Under the pieces are notes generated by a model, which did no database searches, was not told the DNA's origin, and was given only the letters and a program-made list of their open reading frames with translations. 64,000 bases of DNA from NCBI GenBank assembly GCA_024233135.1, contig JACKPZ010000011.1, positions 1 to 64,000 of the forward strand, written 5' to 3'. The position numbers and the translations under genes were made by a program. How positions within the stretch are numbered: the first letter of the stretch is position 1; each line of letters opens with the position of its first letter. Origin of the DNA: Akkermansiaceae bacterium (GTDB lineage Bacteria > Verrucomicrobiota > Verrucomicrobiia > Verrucomicrobiales > Akkermansiaceae). Positions 1 to 9,634 of this stretch are shown in pieces.

Positions 1-2823
1 ACCGTGGCCACCGTGCTCGCCGAGCACCTCTACGGCAACAGCGCCGACCAACCGGAAAGCGGCATCCTCATCGGCGGCCAGCTTGTCGGCTTCGCGGGAA
101 TGATCGCCACCGACCTCGACGGTTCGGGCAATCACACCAACGCCAATGGCGTGGGATTCAACCTCGTCACCGACGGCGCATCCGGCGCGATCCTGACCGT
201 GACCGCCCTGCCTCCGGCCGGTGGTGCCCTCACCTTCACCAACGCCTCGGGCTACTGGTCATTCAACTATGACGACGATTGGAACAACGGGGTCTCGAAC
301 GTCAACTTCTTCGACGGAGACCTCGTGACCTTCAACGACTCGGCAGCCGGGTTCCCGGGCACCATCAATGTGACTCTTGACAAGATCGGAGGACCGATCG
401 TCCCCGGTGCCATCATCGTCAACAATTCGGCGGGCAACGACTACGTGTTCGACATGGCCGCGTCCACATCGGAGCTGTTCGGCAACGCACCGCTGACCAA
501 GGACGGCGACGGCACCCTGACCATCGTTCCGGCGGACAGCAACACGCCCTACGGTGGTGTCATGACCATCAATGGCGGCGCCATCGAACAGGCCAACCTG
601 TCCACGCCCCTTCAGAATTCCACCGTGGTCGTCAACCCCGGCGGCACCTACCGGCTCCTTCCCAGCGTGAACAGCCAGGATGTCCGCATGCCCCGAATGA
701 TCCTCGCCGGCGGCACGCTGGATCACCAGCGCCGGGCCTTCCACTATCGGCCGATCACATTGGCGGCCGGCACCACCAGCACCATCAACGTCACCCTTTC
801 GAACGCATCTGATGGCTTCTGGACATGGGCCGGACCCAATGATGGCGCCCTCAGTGGCAGCGGCAACCTCATCAAGACCGGGCCCGGCCCGTTCACCGTG
901 TCAGGACGCAGCGTCACCTACACCGGCACCACCACCATCGAAGAAGGCAGCATCGTCGTGGCCAACAACCGGACCGCGGCGTCACCCGTCTGGAACATCG
1001 AAAGCGGAGCTCTGGCTCTCAACAATGACAGCGTCACTCCGATCGAAAACCTGTCGAACAGCGCCGCGGTCAACCTGACCGGCGGCAAGTTCGATGTGAC
1101 GAACAACACCGAAACCATCGGCACGCTGGCGATGGATTCGAGTTCCACCTTCACCACGCTCGCGGTTGCCAACAATGGCGCGGGAACGACGACGGCCTCG
1201 CTGACGGTCGGAACCCTGGACCTGACCGGTACTCTCAACTTCGTCCAGTTCAGCAGCACTCCCGGACTCGGGACCTACGAGCTGATGAACGCCACCACGG
1301 TCAACGGCACACTGGGCACCAACCTGCTGGTCGCGGGTGTGCCTCCCTCGGCCCAATCGTGGAGCTTCAGTGGTGGTGTGGTCAGCGTGACCATCGGTGC
1401 CTATGCCGGCAATACGATCACCTACACCAACCTCTCGGGCGACGCGATGTGGACCCAGGCGTTGGACAACGATTGGACCGACGGCAGCCCGATCGGCTAC
1501 TACGACACCGATGCGGTCACATTCGGCGACGCCGCAACCGGTCTTCCGGGAACGCTCTCGGTGGCGATTTCAAGTACGGTGACCCCATCGTCGGTGACCC
1601 TCAACAATTCCTTGGGCAACGACTATACCTTCACCGGCTCCTCCATCGCCGGAACGGGCGGCCTGACGAAAAACGGCACGGGAACTGTCACGCTCGCGCA
1701 GCAGAACACCTACACCGGAGCCACCATCATCAACGATGGCACGGTGGTGCTCGCCGCCGGGGGCTCGGATGTCATCGCTGACGGGTCAGCCATCACCATC
1801 AATTCCGGGGCCACGCTTGATCTAGCCGCCGGCAACGCCATCCAGCGGAATAGCTCGGCCGGCAGCATCACGATTGACGGCGGCCTGCTCACCCAGTCGG
1901 ACGGCAACCACGGCCACTATCCGAACCTCAACCTCAGCAATGGCGCCAGCATCACCGCCACCAGCGCGGGCTCCTTCGGGGGGGTCAATGTCGACTTCGA
2001 CGGCGACGTGACGGTCTCCGGCACCTCACCCTCGACCCTCGGGCCGTTTACTTTCGGCTTCCGCTTCAACAACTTCTCGCCGGTGTTCAACGTCTCCGAC
2101 GTCACCAGCGACTCAGCCGTCGATCTCACCATCGACAGCCGCATCCGCGGCAACTCCGGCTTCACCAAGACTGGCGCAGGCACGATGTACATCGCCGCCA
2201 ACCCGAACTCCGACACCGACTACACCACGACCACGGTCGCCGCGGGCTGCCTGCTGATCGAAGACCTCAGCTCCATCCCTGCCGACCTGACCCAGGTTTC
2301 GGTGGGTGACGCTGCCTGCTTCGGCGGCATCGTCGGCGGTTCGAACCTCGGTGAAGCCGCCCTGCTGGCCATCGCTGCCAACGTCGTCTGGGATGCGGGT
2401 GGAAACGCCCGCCTGATGATCGATACCGACGGCCAGACGGTGGACATCGCCGCCGAGCTCGCGGGCAACTTCAAGATCATCGCCACCGGCGGCGGCACGC
2501 TCAACCTCAACGGCGGCGCCGGCGTGAACGACATCCTCACCGAAGGTGGGACCACCGTGAACGTCGCTTCGACCGGCGCGACCACCATCACGGTCGGAAA
2601 CATCACCACCACTGCCGGCACCACGCCGGGGACCACCAAGGCGACCCTCACCTTCACGGCCGACGGTCCGGTGGACGTGTACGCCTCCGACGACCTCGCC
2701 ACCTGGGGCACGCCGGTTCTCACCGGGGTTTCAAGCTCGCCGGTGGTGATCGACAACCTCGCGGGCGGTCGGAAGTTCTTCGTGCTGGTTTCCGCCGGTG
2801 CGGCCTACCCGCCGGCGCCGTAA
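1..2823 (+). CDS. Autotransporter-associated beta-strand repeat protein (5' partial)
   Basis: The frame is open from the first base, so the gene begins upstream; a GTG at position 4 is only the first possible start in view. The 940 visible residues are rich in Gly, Thr, Asn and Ser and contain repeated motifs of the type TKNGTGTVTL followed by NTYTGATIINDGTVVLA, the signature of the autotransporter-associated beta-strand repeat (PATR). At least four such units can be seen, with longer duplicated blocks (compare the WSFNYDDDWNNG and MWTQALDNDWTDG regions). This predicts an extracellular beta-helix passenger. The last 50 residues (YASDDLATWG ... GGRKFFVLVS) match the short C-terminal segment common in secreted verrucomicrobial proteins, and no outer-membrane beta-barrel is visible, so it is probably secreted or surface-attached by another route. 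A strong terminator follows. Ligand unknown. Confidence 0.85.
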   Translation, partial: TVATVLAEHLYGNSADQPESGILIGGQLVGFAGMIATDLDGSGNHTNANGVGFNLVTDGASGAILTVTALPPAGGALTFTNASGYWSFNYDDDWNNGVSNVNFFDGDLVTFNDSAAGFPGTINVTLDKIGGPIVPGAIIVNNSAGNDYVFDMAASTSELFGNAPLTKDGDGTLTIVPADSNTPYGGVMTINGGAIEQANLSTPLQNSTVVVNPGGTYRLLPSVNSQDVRMPRMILAGGTLDHQRRAFHYRPITLAAGTTSTINVTLSNASDGFWTWAGPNDGALSGSGNLIKTGPGPFTVSGRSVTYTGTTTIEEGSIVVANNRTAASPVWNIESGALALNNDSVTPIENLSNSAAVNLTGGKFDVTNNTETIGTLAMDSSSTFTTLAVANNGAGTTTASLTVGTLDLTGTLNFVQFSSTPGLGTYELMNATTVNGTLGTNLLVAGVPPSAQSWSFSGGVVSVTIGAYAGNTITYTNLSGDAMWTQALDNDWTDGSPIGYYDTDAVTFGDAATGLPGTLSVAISSTVTPSSVTLNNSLGNDYTFTGSSIAGTGGLTKNGTGTVTLAQQNTYTGATIINDGTVVLAAGGSDVIADGSAITINSGATLDLAAGNAIQRNSSAGSITIDGGLLTQSDGNHGHYPNLNLSNGASITATSAGSFGGVNVDFDGDVTVSGTSPSTLGPFTFGFRFNNFSPVFNVSDVTSDSAVDLTIDSRIRGNSGFTKTGAGTMYIAANPNSDTDYTTTTVAAGCLLIEDLSSIPADLTQVSVGDAACFGGIVGGSNLGEAALLAIAANVVWDAGGNARLMIDTDGQTVDIAAELAGNFKIIATGGGTLNLNGGAGVNDILTEGGTTVNVASTGATTITVGNITTTAGTTPGTTKATLTFTADGPVDVYASDDLATWGTPVLTGVSSSPVVIDNLAGGRKFFVLVSAGAAYPPAP

Positions 2824-2845
2824 GCGTCTGATCGCGATTTCGAGC

Positions 2846-2885
2846 GCGCCCGCCGGTTCCGCGATGGAGCCGGCGGGCGCATTGT
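2846..2885 (+). terminator. Rho-independent terminator-like hairpin
   Basis: A perfect 11-bp inverted repeat (GCGCCCGCCGG / CCGGCGGGCGC) with a 13-nt loop starts 23 bases after the stop codon of the beta-strand repeat gene. It is followed by ATTGTTTGGT, a weak T tract. It separates that gene from the sulfatase gene. Confidence 0.7.
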
Positions 2886-2939
2886 TTGGTAAAATCCGCG
2901 TGTCGTCCCACGTAATCCAGCACCCGAGCCCTCGTTTCC

Positions 2940-4427
2940 ATGTTTCCACGCATCCTTCTCCTCCTCACGGCGGTCGTCCTGCCCGCCACCGCCCGGCCGA
3001 ACATCGTGCTCTTCGTCACCGATGACGAGAGTCCCATCGCCGGTTGTTACGGCTCGCCGCTCATCCAGACGCCGCACCTCGACGCGCTGGCCGCGGAAGG
3101 CACGCGATTCACCGAAGCCTACGCCACCACCGCATCGTGTTCGGCCAGCCGCTCGGTGATCCTCACCGGCCTGCACAATCACGCCAACGGCCAGTATGGC
3201 CACACGCACGACTACCACAAGTTCGAGACCTTCACGTCCTGCGCCGCACTCAGCCTGCCGCAGCAGCTCAAGGCGCTCGGCTACCGCACCGCCCACATCG
3301 GGAAACTCCACGTCGCGCCCGAGTCGGTCTATCATTTCGACACGTATCTCCGCGAACAGGGCGGCGGCCACAACTCGCCCGAGTGGGTGAAGTCATGCCA
3401 GCCGCTTTTCGAGGAAAAATCCGACGCGCCGTTTTTCCTCTGCTTCTGGACGCACGACCCGCACCGCAGCGGCGACGTCGTCGAAAGCGCGCCCGAAGAG
3501 CTCAAGCCGAACCGCTTCGGCAACCCCGCGCCGGGCAAACAGTATGGCAACACGGAGGAGGTAACCTACGATCCGGCCGAAGTCGTCGTCCCCGAGTGGC
3601 TGCCCGACACCATCGAGTGCCGCCGCGAGATCGCGCAGTATTACCAGAGCTGCACACGCACGGACAAGGCGCTCGGAGCGCTCGTCGCCGCGCTCAAGAA
3701 AGCGGGCCAATATGAGAACACGATGATCATTTTCACCGCCGACCACGGCATGGCATTCCCCGGCGCCAAGACGACCGTCTACGAGGCCGGTCTCAAGGTG
3801 CCCTTCGTCGTCCGCATGCCCGGCGTGGAAAGCACCGGTGTCGCCAACGACGCGATGATTTCCCACACCGACATCACGCCGTCGCTGCTCGACGCCGCCG
3901 GCGGATACGACGCGGAGAAACGCGCGCCGAAGAAACTCCTGCCCGTGCCGAAACCCGGTGTCGGCGAGAACCCGGGCATGAAGTTCCACCAATACCACGG
4001 CCGCTCGTGGCTCGGACTGTTAGGAAAGGAACACGGCGAGGGTTGGGACGAGGTGACGGCCTCGCACACCTTCCACGAGATCCAGATGTACTACCCGATG
4101 CGCGCCGTGCGCGACCGCAGGTTCAAGCTCATCTGGAACATCGCCTCGCCCCTGCCCTATCCGTTCGCGTCCGATCTGTGGGCGGCCTCCACCTGGCAGG
4201 CGCAGTTCCGCAAGGGCAAGGACGCGAACTATGGAAACCGCAGCGTCGATTCGTACATCCACCGCCCGGCTTTCGAGCTCTACAATCTCGAGGCCGATCC
4301 GTCGGAGTCGCGCAATCTCGCGGACGACCCCGAGTTCGCGGCGAAACTCGGAACGATGAAGAAGCGGCTGAAGGAGGAGCAGAAACGCACGCAGGACCCG
4401 TGGATCCTGAAGTGGAGCTACGAGTGA
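2940..4427 (+). CDS. Secreted sulfatase (formylglycine-dependent)
   Basis: A 495-residue arylsulfatase-family hydrolase predicted to remove sulfate esters from glycans outside the cytoplasm. It opens with a signal peptide (MFPRILLLLTAVVLPATA). The metal-binding pair is D28-D29 (VTDDES). The sulfatase signature CSASR is at C67-R71, and C67 is the residue expected to become formylglycine. GKLH (121-124) and ADHG (267-270) supply the other usual active-site residues. The signature has Ala where the aerobic maturase FGE prefers Pro, so maturation may depend on a radical-SAM maturase or a tolerant FGE. Length is normal for the family. No clear Shine-Dalgarno precedes the ATG; this start is chosen because the signal peptide begins there. 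It lies 5' of a PhoD-like phosphatase. The substrate cannot be told from the sequence. Confidence 0.92.
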   Translation: MFPRILLLLTAVVLPATARPNIVLFVTDDESPIAGCYGSPLIQTPHLDALAAEGTRFTEAYATTASCSASRSVILTGLHNHANGQYGHTHDYHKFETFTSCAALSLPQQLKALGYRTAHIGKLHVAPESVYHFDTYLREQGGGHNSPEWVKSCQPLFEEKSDAPFFLCFWTHDPHRSGDVVESAPEELKPNRFGNPAPGKQYGNTEEVTYDPAEVVVPEWLPDTIECRREIAQYYQSCTRTDKALGALVAALKKAGQYENTMIIFTADHGMAFPGAKTTVYEAGLKVPFVVRMPGVESTGVANDAMISHTDITPSLLDAAGGYDAEKRAPKKLLPVPKPGVGENPGMKFHQYHGRSWLGLLGKEHGEGWDEVTASHTFHEIQMYYPMRAVRDRRFKLIWNIASPLPYPFASDLWAASTWQAQFRKGKDANYGNRSVDSYIHRPAFELYNLEADPSESRNLADDPEFAAKLGTMKKRLKEEQKRTQDPWILKWSYE

Positions 4428-4507
4428 TCCCCGTATCGGATTCGTGGCAAGGATTCGGCTCATACCCCGTAAACGTCTTCTCCAACGGATCCGAAGCCCG
4501 TTCCAAT

Positions 4508-6826
4508 ATGGACCCGAACATTTCCCGACGCACGAGTCTGAAGCTGATCACCGGAACCGCGCTGGCGGGCATGGCTCCGGGTATTTCCTCATCCGCGACC
4601 CCGGGCACCAGCGACCCGTGGGCAAACACGCATGACCGCGTCTGGCTCGGCGGCCACGTGTGGGCGAATCCGATGGAGGACTGGTGCATCCGCGACGGCG
4701 CCGCCGAGTGCCTGAACCCGGGCCCCGCGCGCAGCGTGCATTCCCTGACCCACCAGCTCACCTCGAACCGTGCGTTCGAAATGTCGGTCACCGTCGAAAT
4801 GGCGGAGACCGGGAGACGCGACGTCGGAGCGGGATTCCGTATCGGCCTGCGCAGCGAACTCGACGAGTACCGGAGCAATTGTTTCGTCACCCGCGGTCTC
4901 GCCGCCGGATGGCTCGATGGCGACCTCGTCCTCGGTCCGAAGACAGCGGCGGTCGCCACCGACAAGGCCGCTTCTTCGCTGCGCCTCAGCCTCACCGGCA
5001 GGCCGGACGGAAAATCATGCAAGCTCACCCTGACCGCGCGGGACGCCGCCGGAACGGAACTCGGATCGGTCACCCACACCATTCCAAGCGAACGGATCGT
5101 CGGCAATGTTTCGCTCGCCCACAACCTGCGGGACGGCGGGCGAAAGACCGCGCGCAAATCGAAGGGCGCGCCCGGTCGATATCGATTCCGCGACTGGCGG
5201 CTCGGCGGCGAGGGTTTCACCGTCACCGATGGCCATCGTTTCGGCCCGATCCTGTGGACGATGTACTCGCTGAGCGATTCGCGGAGCGACGAGGGATTCG
5301 TCATGAAACTCAGCGCCCTCACCGGACCGATGGGCGACGGGGATTCGCAGGACGTCGAGTTGCACATCCACAAGGACGGCGGATGGAAATCGCTCGGTCG
5401 TGCGAAGCTGGATCCCGACGCGTGGGTCGCCACCTTCCGCATTCCGAACTGGGACGAGAAACAGGAAACCCCGTTCAAGGTCATCTATCAGGAGAAACAC
5501 CGCGACGGCACGTCCGCGCCGGACGAATGGACCGGCACGATCCGCGCGAACCCCAACGGGCGGCCGCTGCGCATGGCCGCCATGACCTGCCAGAACGACT
5601 ACGCGTTCCCCTACGCCCCGGTGGCGGAGAATGTCGCGAAGCTCAAGCCGGACCTGCTCCTTTTCTCCGGCGACCAGATTTACGAGAGCCACGGCGGATT
5701 CGGCATCATCCGCAAGCCGGCCGACCGGGCGATCCTCAACTACCTGCGCAAGTTCCATCAGTTCGGCTGGTCGTTCCGCGAGCCGATGCGCCACGCGCCC
5801 ACGCTCTGCCTGCCGGACGACCACGACGTGTTCCAAGGCAACATCTGGGGCGAGGGCGGCAAGCCGATGGATACCGAGACCCCGGGCGTATCGAAGGGCG
5901 GCTATGCCGAACCCGCGAGGATGGTCAACGCGGTGCACCGTACCAACGTCGCCCACCATCCCGACCCCTTCGATCCGAAACCCAGCCTTCAGGACATCAG
6001 CGTCTACTATGGCGACATGGTGTATGGCGGTGTCGGCTTCGCGATCCTCGCCGACCGCCAGTGGAAAAGCGGACCCGAGCGCGTGGATACCGGAAGCGGC
6101 CGGGCCGACCACGTGCGCGACCCGGATTTCGACACCTCCAAGCTCGACCAGCCCGGTCTGGCGCTTCTGGGTGAACGCCAGGAGGAGTTTCTCAAACGAT
6201 GGTCCGGCGACTGGCGCGGCCATTCGCTCAAGGCGGTCATCAGTCAGACGGTCTTCGCCGGCGTCGCGACCCACCATGGAGGCCCGGATGGATATCTGAA
6301 AGCCGATCTTGATTCCGGAGCGTGGCCGCAGACACCGCGCAACCGGGCGATCGACCTGATGCGTCCGTCGATGGCGCTGCACATCAACGGTGACCAGCAT
6401 CTCACCACCCTCGTCCAGTACGGCGTGAAGGAGCAACGCGACAGCAACTGGTCGTTCTGCACGCCGGCGATCGCCGCCGGCTACCCACGCTGGTGGCGGC
6501 CCGACGAAATCGGCATGCCGCACGAAAACCGCCCGCGACACGGCCGCGCGAACACCGGCAGGTATGTCGATGGTTTCGGCAACAAAGTCTATGTGTTCGC
6601 CGTCGGAAACCCGGACGTCGGCCGCGCCCCGAACCGCTACGACAAGGCGCATCAAAAAGGCAGCGGCTTCGGATTCATCACGTTCGACACGGAGGCGAAG
6701 ACGTATTTCATCGAGTCGTTCCGCTTCCGCATCGACGCCACCGATGGCAAGCCGGACAACCAGTTCCCCGGCTGGCCGGTCACCATCCACCAGAAGGAGA
6801 ACCGCGGCGAGAACGTGATCGCGTGA
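4508..6826 (+). CDS. Tat-exported PhoD-like phosphatase
   Basis: A 772-residue member of the PhoD metallophosphatase family (phosphomono/diesterases using Ca/Fe). The frame stays open upstream into the sulfatase gene, but the ATG at 4508 begins a clear twin-arginine signal (SRRTSLKLITGTALAG, R7-R8), so this start is chosen. Residues about 40-280 look like a beta-sandwich N-terminal domain (trp/gly-rich, GAGFRIGLRSELDEYRSN). The catalytic domain shows the expected metal motifs: FSGDQIYES (GDQ near 388-390), LPDDHDVFQG (near 435) and NGDQH (near 630). Tat export fits a cofactor loaded before export. It lies 80 bp after the sulfatase and could share its transcript. It may release phosphate from phosphate esters or phospholipids; the exact substrate is unknown. 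A long antisense open frame here is a coding shadow. Confidence 0.88.
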   Translation: MDPNISRRTSLKLITGTALAGMAPGISSSATPGTSDPWANTHDRVWLGGHVWANPMEDWCIRDGAAECLNPGPARSVHSLTHQLTSNRAFEMSVTVEMAETGRRDVGAGFRIGLRSELDEYRSNCFVTRGLAAGWLDGDLVLGPKTAAVATDKAASSLRLSLTGRPDGKSCKLTLTARDAAGTELGSVTHTIPSERIVGNVSLAHNLRDGGRKTARKSKGAPGRYRFRDWRLGGEGFTVTDGHRFGPILWTMYSLSDSRSDEGFVMKLSALTGPMGDGDSQDVELHIHKDGGWKSLGRAKLDPDAWVATFRIPNWDEKQETPFKVIYQEKHRDGTSAPDEWTGTIRANPNGRPLRMAAMTCQNDYAFPYAPVAENVAKLKPDLLLFSGDQIYESHGGFGIIRKPADRAILNYLRKFHQFGWSFREPMRHAPTLCLPDDHDVFQGNIWGEGGKPMDTETPGVSKGGYAEPARMVNAVHRTNVAHHPDPFDPKPSLQDISVYYGDMVYGGVGFAILADRQWKSGPERVDTGSGRADHVRDPDFDTSKLDQPGLALLGERQEEFLKRWSGDWRGHSLKAVISQTVFAGVATHHGGPDGYLKADLDSGAWPQTPRNRAIDLMRPSMALHINGDQHLTTLVQYGVKEQRDSNWSFCTPAIAAGYPRWWRPDEIGMPHENRPRHGRANTGRYVDGFGNKVYVFAVGNPDVGRAPNRYDKAHQKGSGFGFITFDTEAKTYFIESFRFRIDATDGKPDNQFPGWPVTIHQKENRGENVIA

Positions 6827-6854
6827 GCGCCGCCGCCGTGCTTCGATCCCCCGC

Positions 6855-7583
6855 ATGTGGATGAAGACGCTGTCGCTTGTCTCCGCCGCCTTGTTCGCCG
6901 TCGGTTGCGCCTCCGTTCCCGCGGGCGGAGATGACGGTTTCAACACGAAGGTGCTCGCCGCGGTGAGGTCGATGCCCCGCGGCGGTGGCTACGATGGCAG
7001 CGATGCGGCGAAGAACCGGATGCCGGAGGCTTGTTCGTGGAATGGTGGCGCGCTGACGGTCGATGCGGGCGCGGCGTCGCCGGGCTTTTGTTCCGGCGCG
7101 ACGTATCTGGTGTTGTTGGACGCGCTCGGATCCGGACCGCGGGAGATGATGCCGGTGACCGATCAAATAGACGGCCACGGTATCTTCGGCCGTTGGAACG
7201 CGAACGGCCCCGGCTGTGCGAAACTCGTCGCTGACCTCGGCGCGGGCGTCAATTTCACCTCGTGGGACGAGGCCCGCCCCGGCGACTTCCTCAAGATCTG
7301 GTGGACCGATGAGATCGGCGGGCGAGAGCGTGGTCACCACGTCGTCTATCTCGGACGAACGGGTGACAGCGTCCGCTACTGGTCGAGCAACCAACCGGGC
7401 GGCTATGGAGTGAAAACGGCCCGCATCGACGAATGCCGGCGGGTGCTTTTCACCCGGATCACACGGCCCGACCGTTTCGCCGCCGCCGGCCGGCTGCCGG
7501 AACGGGACGCTTGGCTGGAGGCGATGCTGAGGAAGGATTTCACCTGGTCCGATGTGGTGGCTCGTTGCATGGTGAGGCCATGA
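6855..7583 (+). CDS. Lipoprotein, probable NlpC/P60-like amidase
   Basis: A 242-residue protein with a lipoprotein signal (SLVSAALFAVGC, lipid Cys C18). The mature part resembles papain-like NlpC/P60 or CHAP folds: a Cys followed by Ser at the start of a helix (FCSGATYLVLLDAL, C79), a WDEARPGDF segment typical of the region before the catalytic His, and GHHVVYLG (H161-H162). By analogy it would cut cell-wall peptides or amides in the periplasm. The Cys/His geometry is seen in the sequence; the family assignment is inference. The stop codon overlaps the next start (ATGA at 7580). Confidence 0.6.
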   Translation: MWMKTLSLVSAALFAVGCASVPAGGDDGFNTKVLAAVRSMPRGGGYDGSDAAKNRMPEACSWNGGALTVDAGAASPGFCSGATYLVLLDALGSGPREMMPVTDQIDGHGIFGRWNANGPGCAKLVADLGAGVNFTSWDEARPGDFLKIWWTDEIGGRERGHHVVYLGRTGDSVRYWSSNQPGGYGVKTARIDECRRVLFTRITRPDRFAAAGRLPERDAWLEAMLRKDFTWSDVVARCMVRP

Positions 7584-7960
7584 AGATCGAACACGTCGCA
7601 TTCAACGTCGCCGATCCCGTGGCGATGGCGGATTGGTATGTCCGTCACTTCGGCCTGCGGATCGTGCGCCACATCGCGGAGCCGAACCAGACGCACTTCC
7701 TCGCGGATGACGGCGGTTCGGTGATCGAGATCTATTGCAACCCGCCAGACCAGGTTCCGGACTACGAGTCGATGGACCCCTTGTTGTTTCATCTCGCCTT
7801 TGCCAGCGCGGATCCCGAGGAGGATGCGGCGAGGTTGGTGGCGGCGGGCGCCAGCCGCGTTTCCGAAGTCCGGCCGGACGACGGATCGATCCTCCTCATG
7901 CTGCGGGACCCGTGGGGCGTGGCCTTCCAACTGTGCCGGAGAGCGAAGCCACTCGCCTGA
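7580..7960 (+). CDS. Glyoxalase/VOC-fold protein
   Basis: A 126-residue single VOC (vicinal oxygen chelate) domain. It has the paired beta-alpha-beta-beta-beta layout, beginning with KIEHVAFNVADPVAMADWY and repeating at MDPLLFHLAFASADPEEDA. Candidate metal ligands are H5, the Glu in SVIEIY, the His in LLFHLAF and, in the last position, Gln (GVAFQLC) where Glu is usual. The open frame extends upstream, but the ATG at 7580 overlaps the preceding stop (ATGA), which signals translational coupling and fixes the start. Substrate unknown; relatives include glyoxalase I, fosfomycin-resistance proteins and dioxygenases. Confidence 0.85.
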   Translation: MKIEHVAFNVADPVAMADWYVRHFGLRIVRHIAEPNQTHFLADDGGSVIEIYCNPPDQVPDYESMDPLLFHLAFASADPEEDAARLVAAGASRVSEVRPDDGSILLMLRDPWGVAFQLCRRAKPLA

Positions 7961-8036
7961 TTCCAAGGAAGGCCGGACACCCCGCCCGCAACCTTGTTGG
8001 AAAAGTTCCGCCGCCGGGTCCGTATCTCCGCGCGTC

Positions 8037-9629
8037 ATGGTTTGTTCTTTTTCTTCCGCCTGTCGTGCTTCGCTCCTTTGGATCTGCGGAGCGGCCATTC
8101 TTTCCGCCTCCCCGTCCGACTATGCGGATTGGCGGTCCTTGAAGCCCGAGCAACAGCAGAAGCTCGCCGCGGACCTCGAACCGAGGGCGCTGCGCAAGAT
8201 GCCCGCCACGAAGCGGGCCGAGCTTCAGAATGCGTCTCTCGCGTTTTCCGAACGCGCTCTCGGACGGCAGCCGAACGGCAAGCTCAAGCAGGTGAAGGAC
8301 GAGACGGAGAAACGCCTGCTCCGCATCGCGGGCGAATACCTCAACTCGTTGCCGCCCGGCGAGGTGCCGGCCCATGCGCGGGCGGCCGAGTTTTTCGGGG
8401 AAGTCCCAGCGAACGCGAGACGAATCACGCGGACGATTTCCATCGATCCGAAATCCGAACTCTGGCACTCGACCGGCCTCTACGCCGCGCCCGGTGAGGT
8501 GGTGACCGTAAAGGTGCCGGACGCATGGACGAATCGCGGCCTGCGCGTCCGTCTATCAGGTCATGCCGATGGCATTCCGCAGAAGAAGCCGATGGTCCGC
8601 CTTCCGACGCCGGTGAGTCGGAGCTTCGAGATCACGGGTTCGGAAACCCAGGCCGCATCCGCATTCGGCGGCGCGGTCTACATCGAGACCGGCAAGCGGC
8701 CGATCGAGGAGGCCCCGTTCGAGGTGACGATCTCCAACGCGCTGGCGGCACCGGGTTTCAAACTGGGAAGCACCACGCCGGAGCAATGGCGCGCGTCGCT
8801 CCGCAACGCTCCCGCTCCATACGCCGAGTTCCTCAGCGACCGGATCGCGCTGTCGTTCCCCAGCGCGTGGATCCGTGACATGGACGACCCGACGGAGCTG
8901 ATGAAATACTGGGATCACATCGTCGAGTTGCATGACGAACTCGGTGGTTTCGCCCACCTGCGGACGACGGCGGAGCGGGTGAACGTGGACGTGCAGATCT
9001 CCGCGGGCTTGTTCCATGCCGGCTATCCGATGCAGGGGCCGCAGGAGCCGTGCAAGGGCATGGTAGACCTCGCCTCGCTCCGCGAACATGGAAACTGGGG
9101 ATGGTTCCACGAGCTCGGTCACGAGTCACAACGGCGGCCGGACAAGCGCTGGGGCTGGGACAACCCGTATACCTTCGACGGCTCGATCGAATGCACGGTG
9201 AACCTGTTCAGCGCCCATGCCTACGACCGCCTCAAGATCGCGCCCAAAGGCGGCTGGGCGTGGACGGTGGATCCGAAGCAGGTCGCCGAGAAGGCGCGCA
9301 ACGGGCTTGCGAAGGGCACGCCGTTCGCCAAAGCAGACGTCGGCACCCGGCTCGCGATGTTCCTCCAGCTTCGCGACGCCTTCGGCTGGCAGCCGATCGC
9401 CGCGCTGCTCAAGTCCTACAGCGACGACCACGACCGCTCGCCCGAGCTGCTGCCGCGGACCAACGACGAGGAGCGCGACCAGCTCTGCGTCCGGCTTTCG
9501 AACATCCTGAACCGGAATCTCTATCCGTTCCTCCACGACCTGTGGGGCATCGAGATCAGCGACGCCGCGCGCGACAAGGTTTCGAACCTTCCGCCTTGGA
9601 TGCCGGAGGGATTCGTGGCGAATTCGTGA
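8037..9629 (+). CDS. Secreted M60-like (enhancin-type) metallopeptidase
   Basis: A 530-residue exported protein (Leu/Ala-rich signal in the first 25 residues: ASLLWICGAAILSA). The C-terminal half has the peptidase M60 gluzincin signature: HELGHESQ from H358, then a glutamate in DGSIECTVNLFSAHAYD that matches the third zinc ligand of this family. M60 enzymes are known mucin/glycoprotein proteases, so this one probably processes O-glycosylated proteins at the cell surface. The middle region (about 200-290) is beta-rich, and the first 100 residues are charged and helical. The ATG at 8037 is chosen because the signal peptide starts there. The stop overlaps a GTG that is in frame with the downstream kinase gene. 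Confidence 0.85.
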   Translation: MVCSFSSACRASLLWICGAAILSASPSDYADWRSLKPEQQQKLAADLEPRALRKMPATKRAELQNASLAFSERALGRQPNGKLKQVKDETEKRLLRIAGEYLNSLPPGEVPAHARAAEFFGEVPANARRITRTISIDPKSELWHSTGLYAAPGEVVTVKVPDAWTNRGLRVRLSGHADGIPQKKPMVRLPTPVSRSFEITGSETQAASAFGGAVYIETGKRPIEEAPFEVTISNALAAPGFKLGSTTPEQWRASLRNAPAPYAEFLSDRIALSFPSAWIRDMDDPTELMKYWDHIVELHDELGGFAHLRTTAERVNVDVQISAGLFHAGYPMQGPQEPCKGMVDLASLREHGNWGWFHELGHESQRRPDKRWGWDNPYTFDGSIECTVNLFSAHAYDRLKIAPKGGWAWTVDPKQVAEKARNGLAKGTPFAKADVGTRLAMFLQLRDAFGWQPIAALLKSYSDDHDRSPELLPRTNDEERDQLCVRLSNILNRNLYPFLHDLWGIEISDAARDKVSNLPPWMPEGFVANS

Positions 9630-9634
9630 GCAGC

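Noticed and set aside
5015..6946. A 643-codon minus-strand open frame over the PhoD-like gene
   Set aside because: It is antisense to a gene with clear Tat signal and metal motifs. Its residues are Arg/Ala/Val-rich as expected of a shadow in high-G+C DNA, with no motif of its own.
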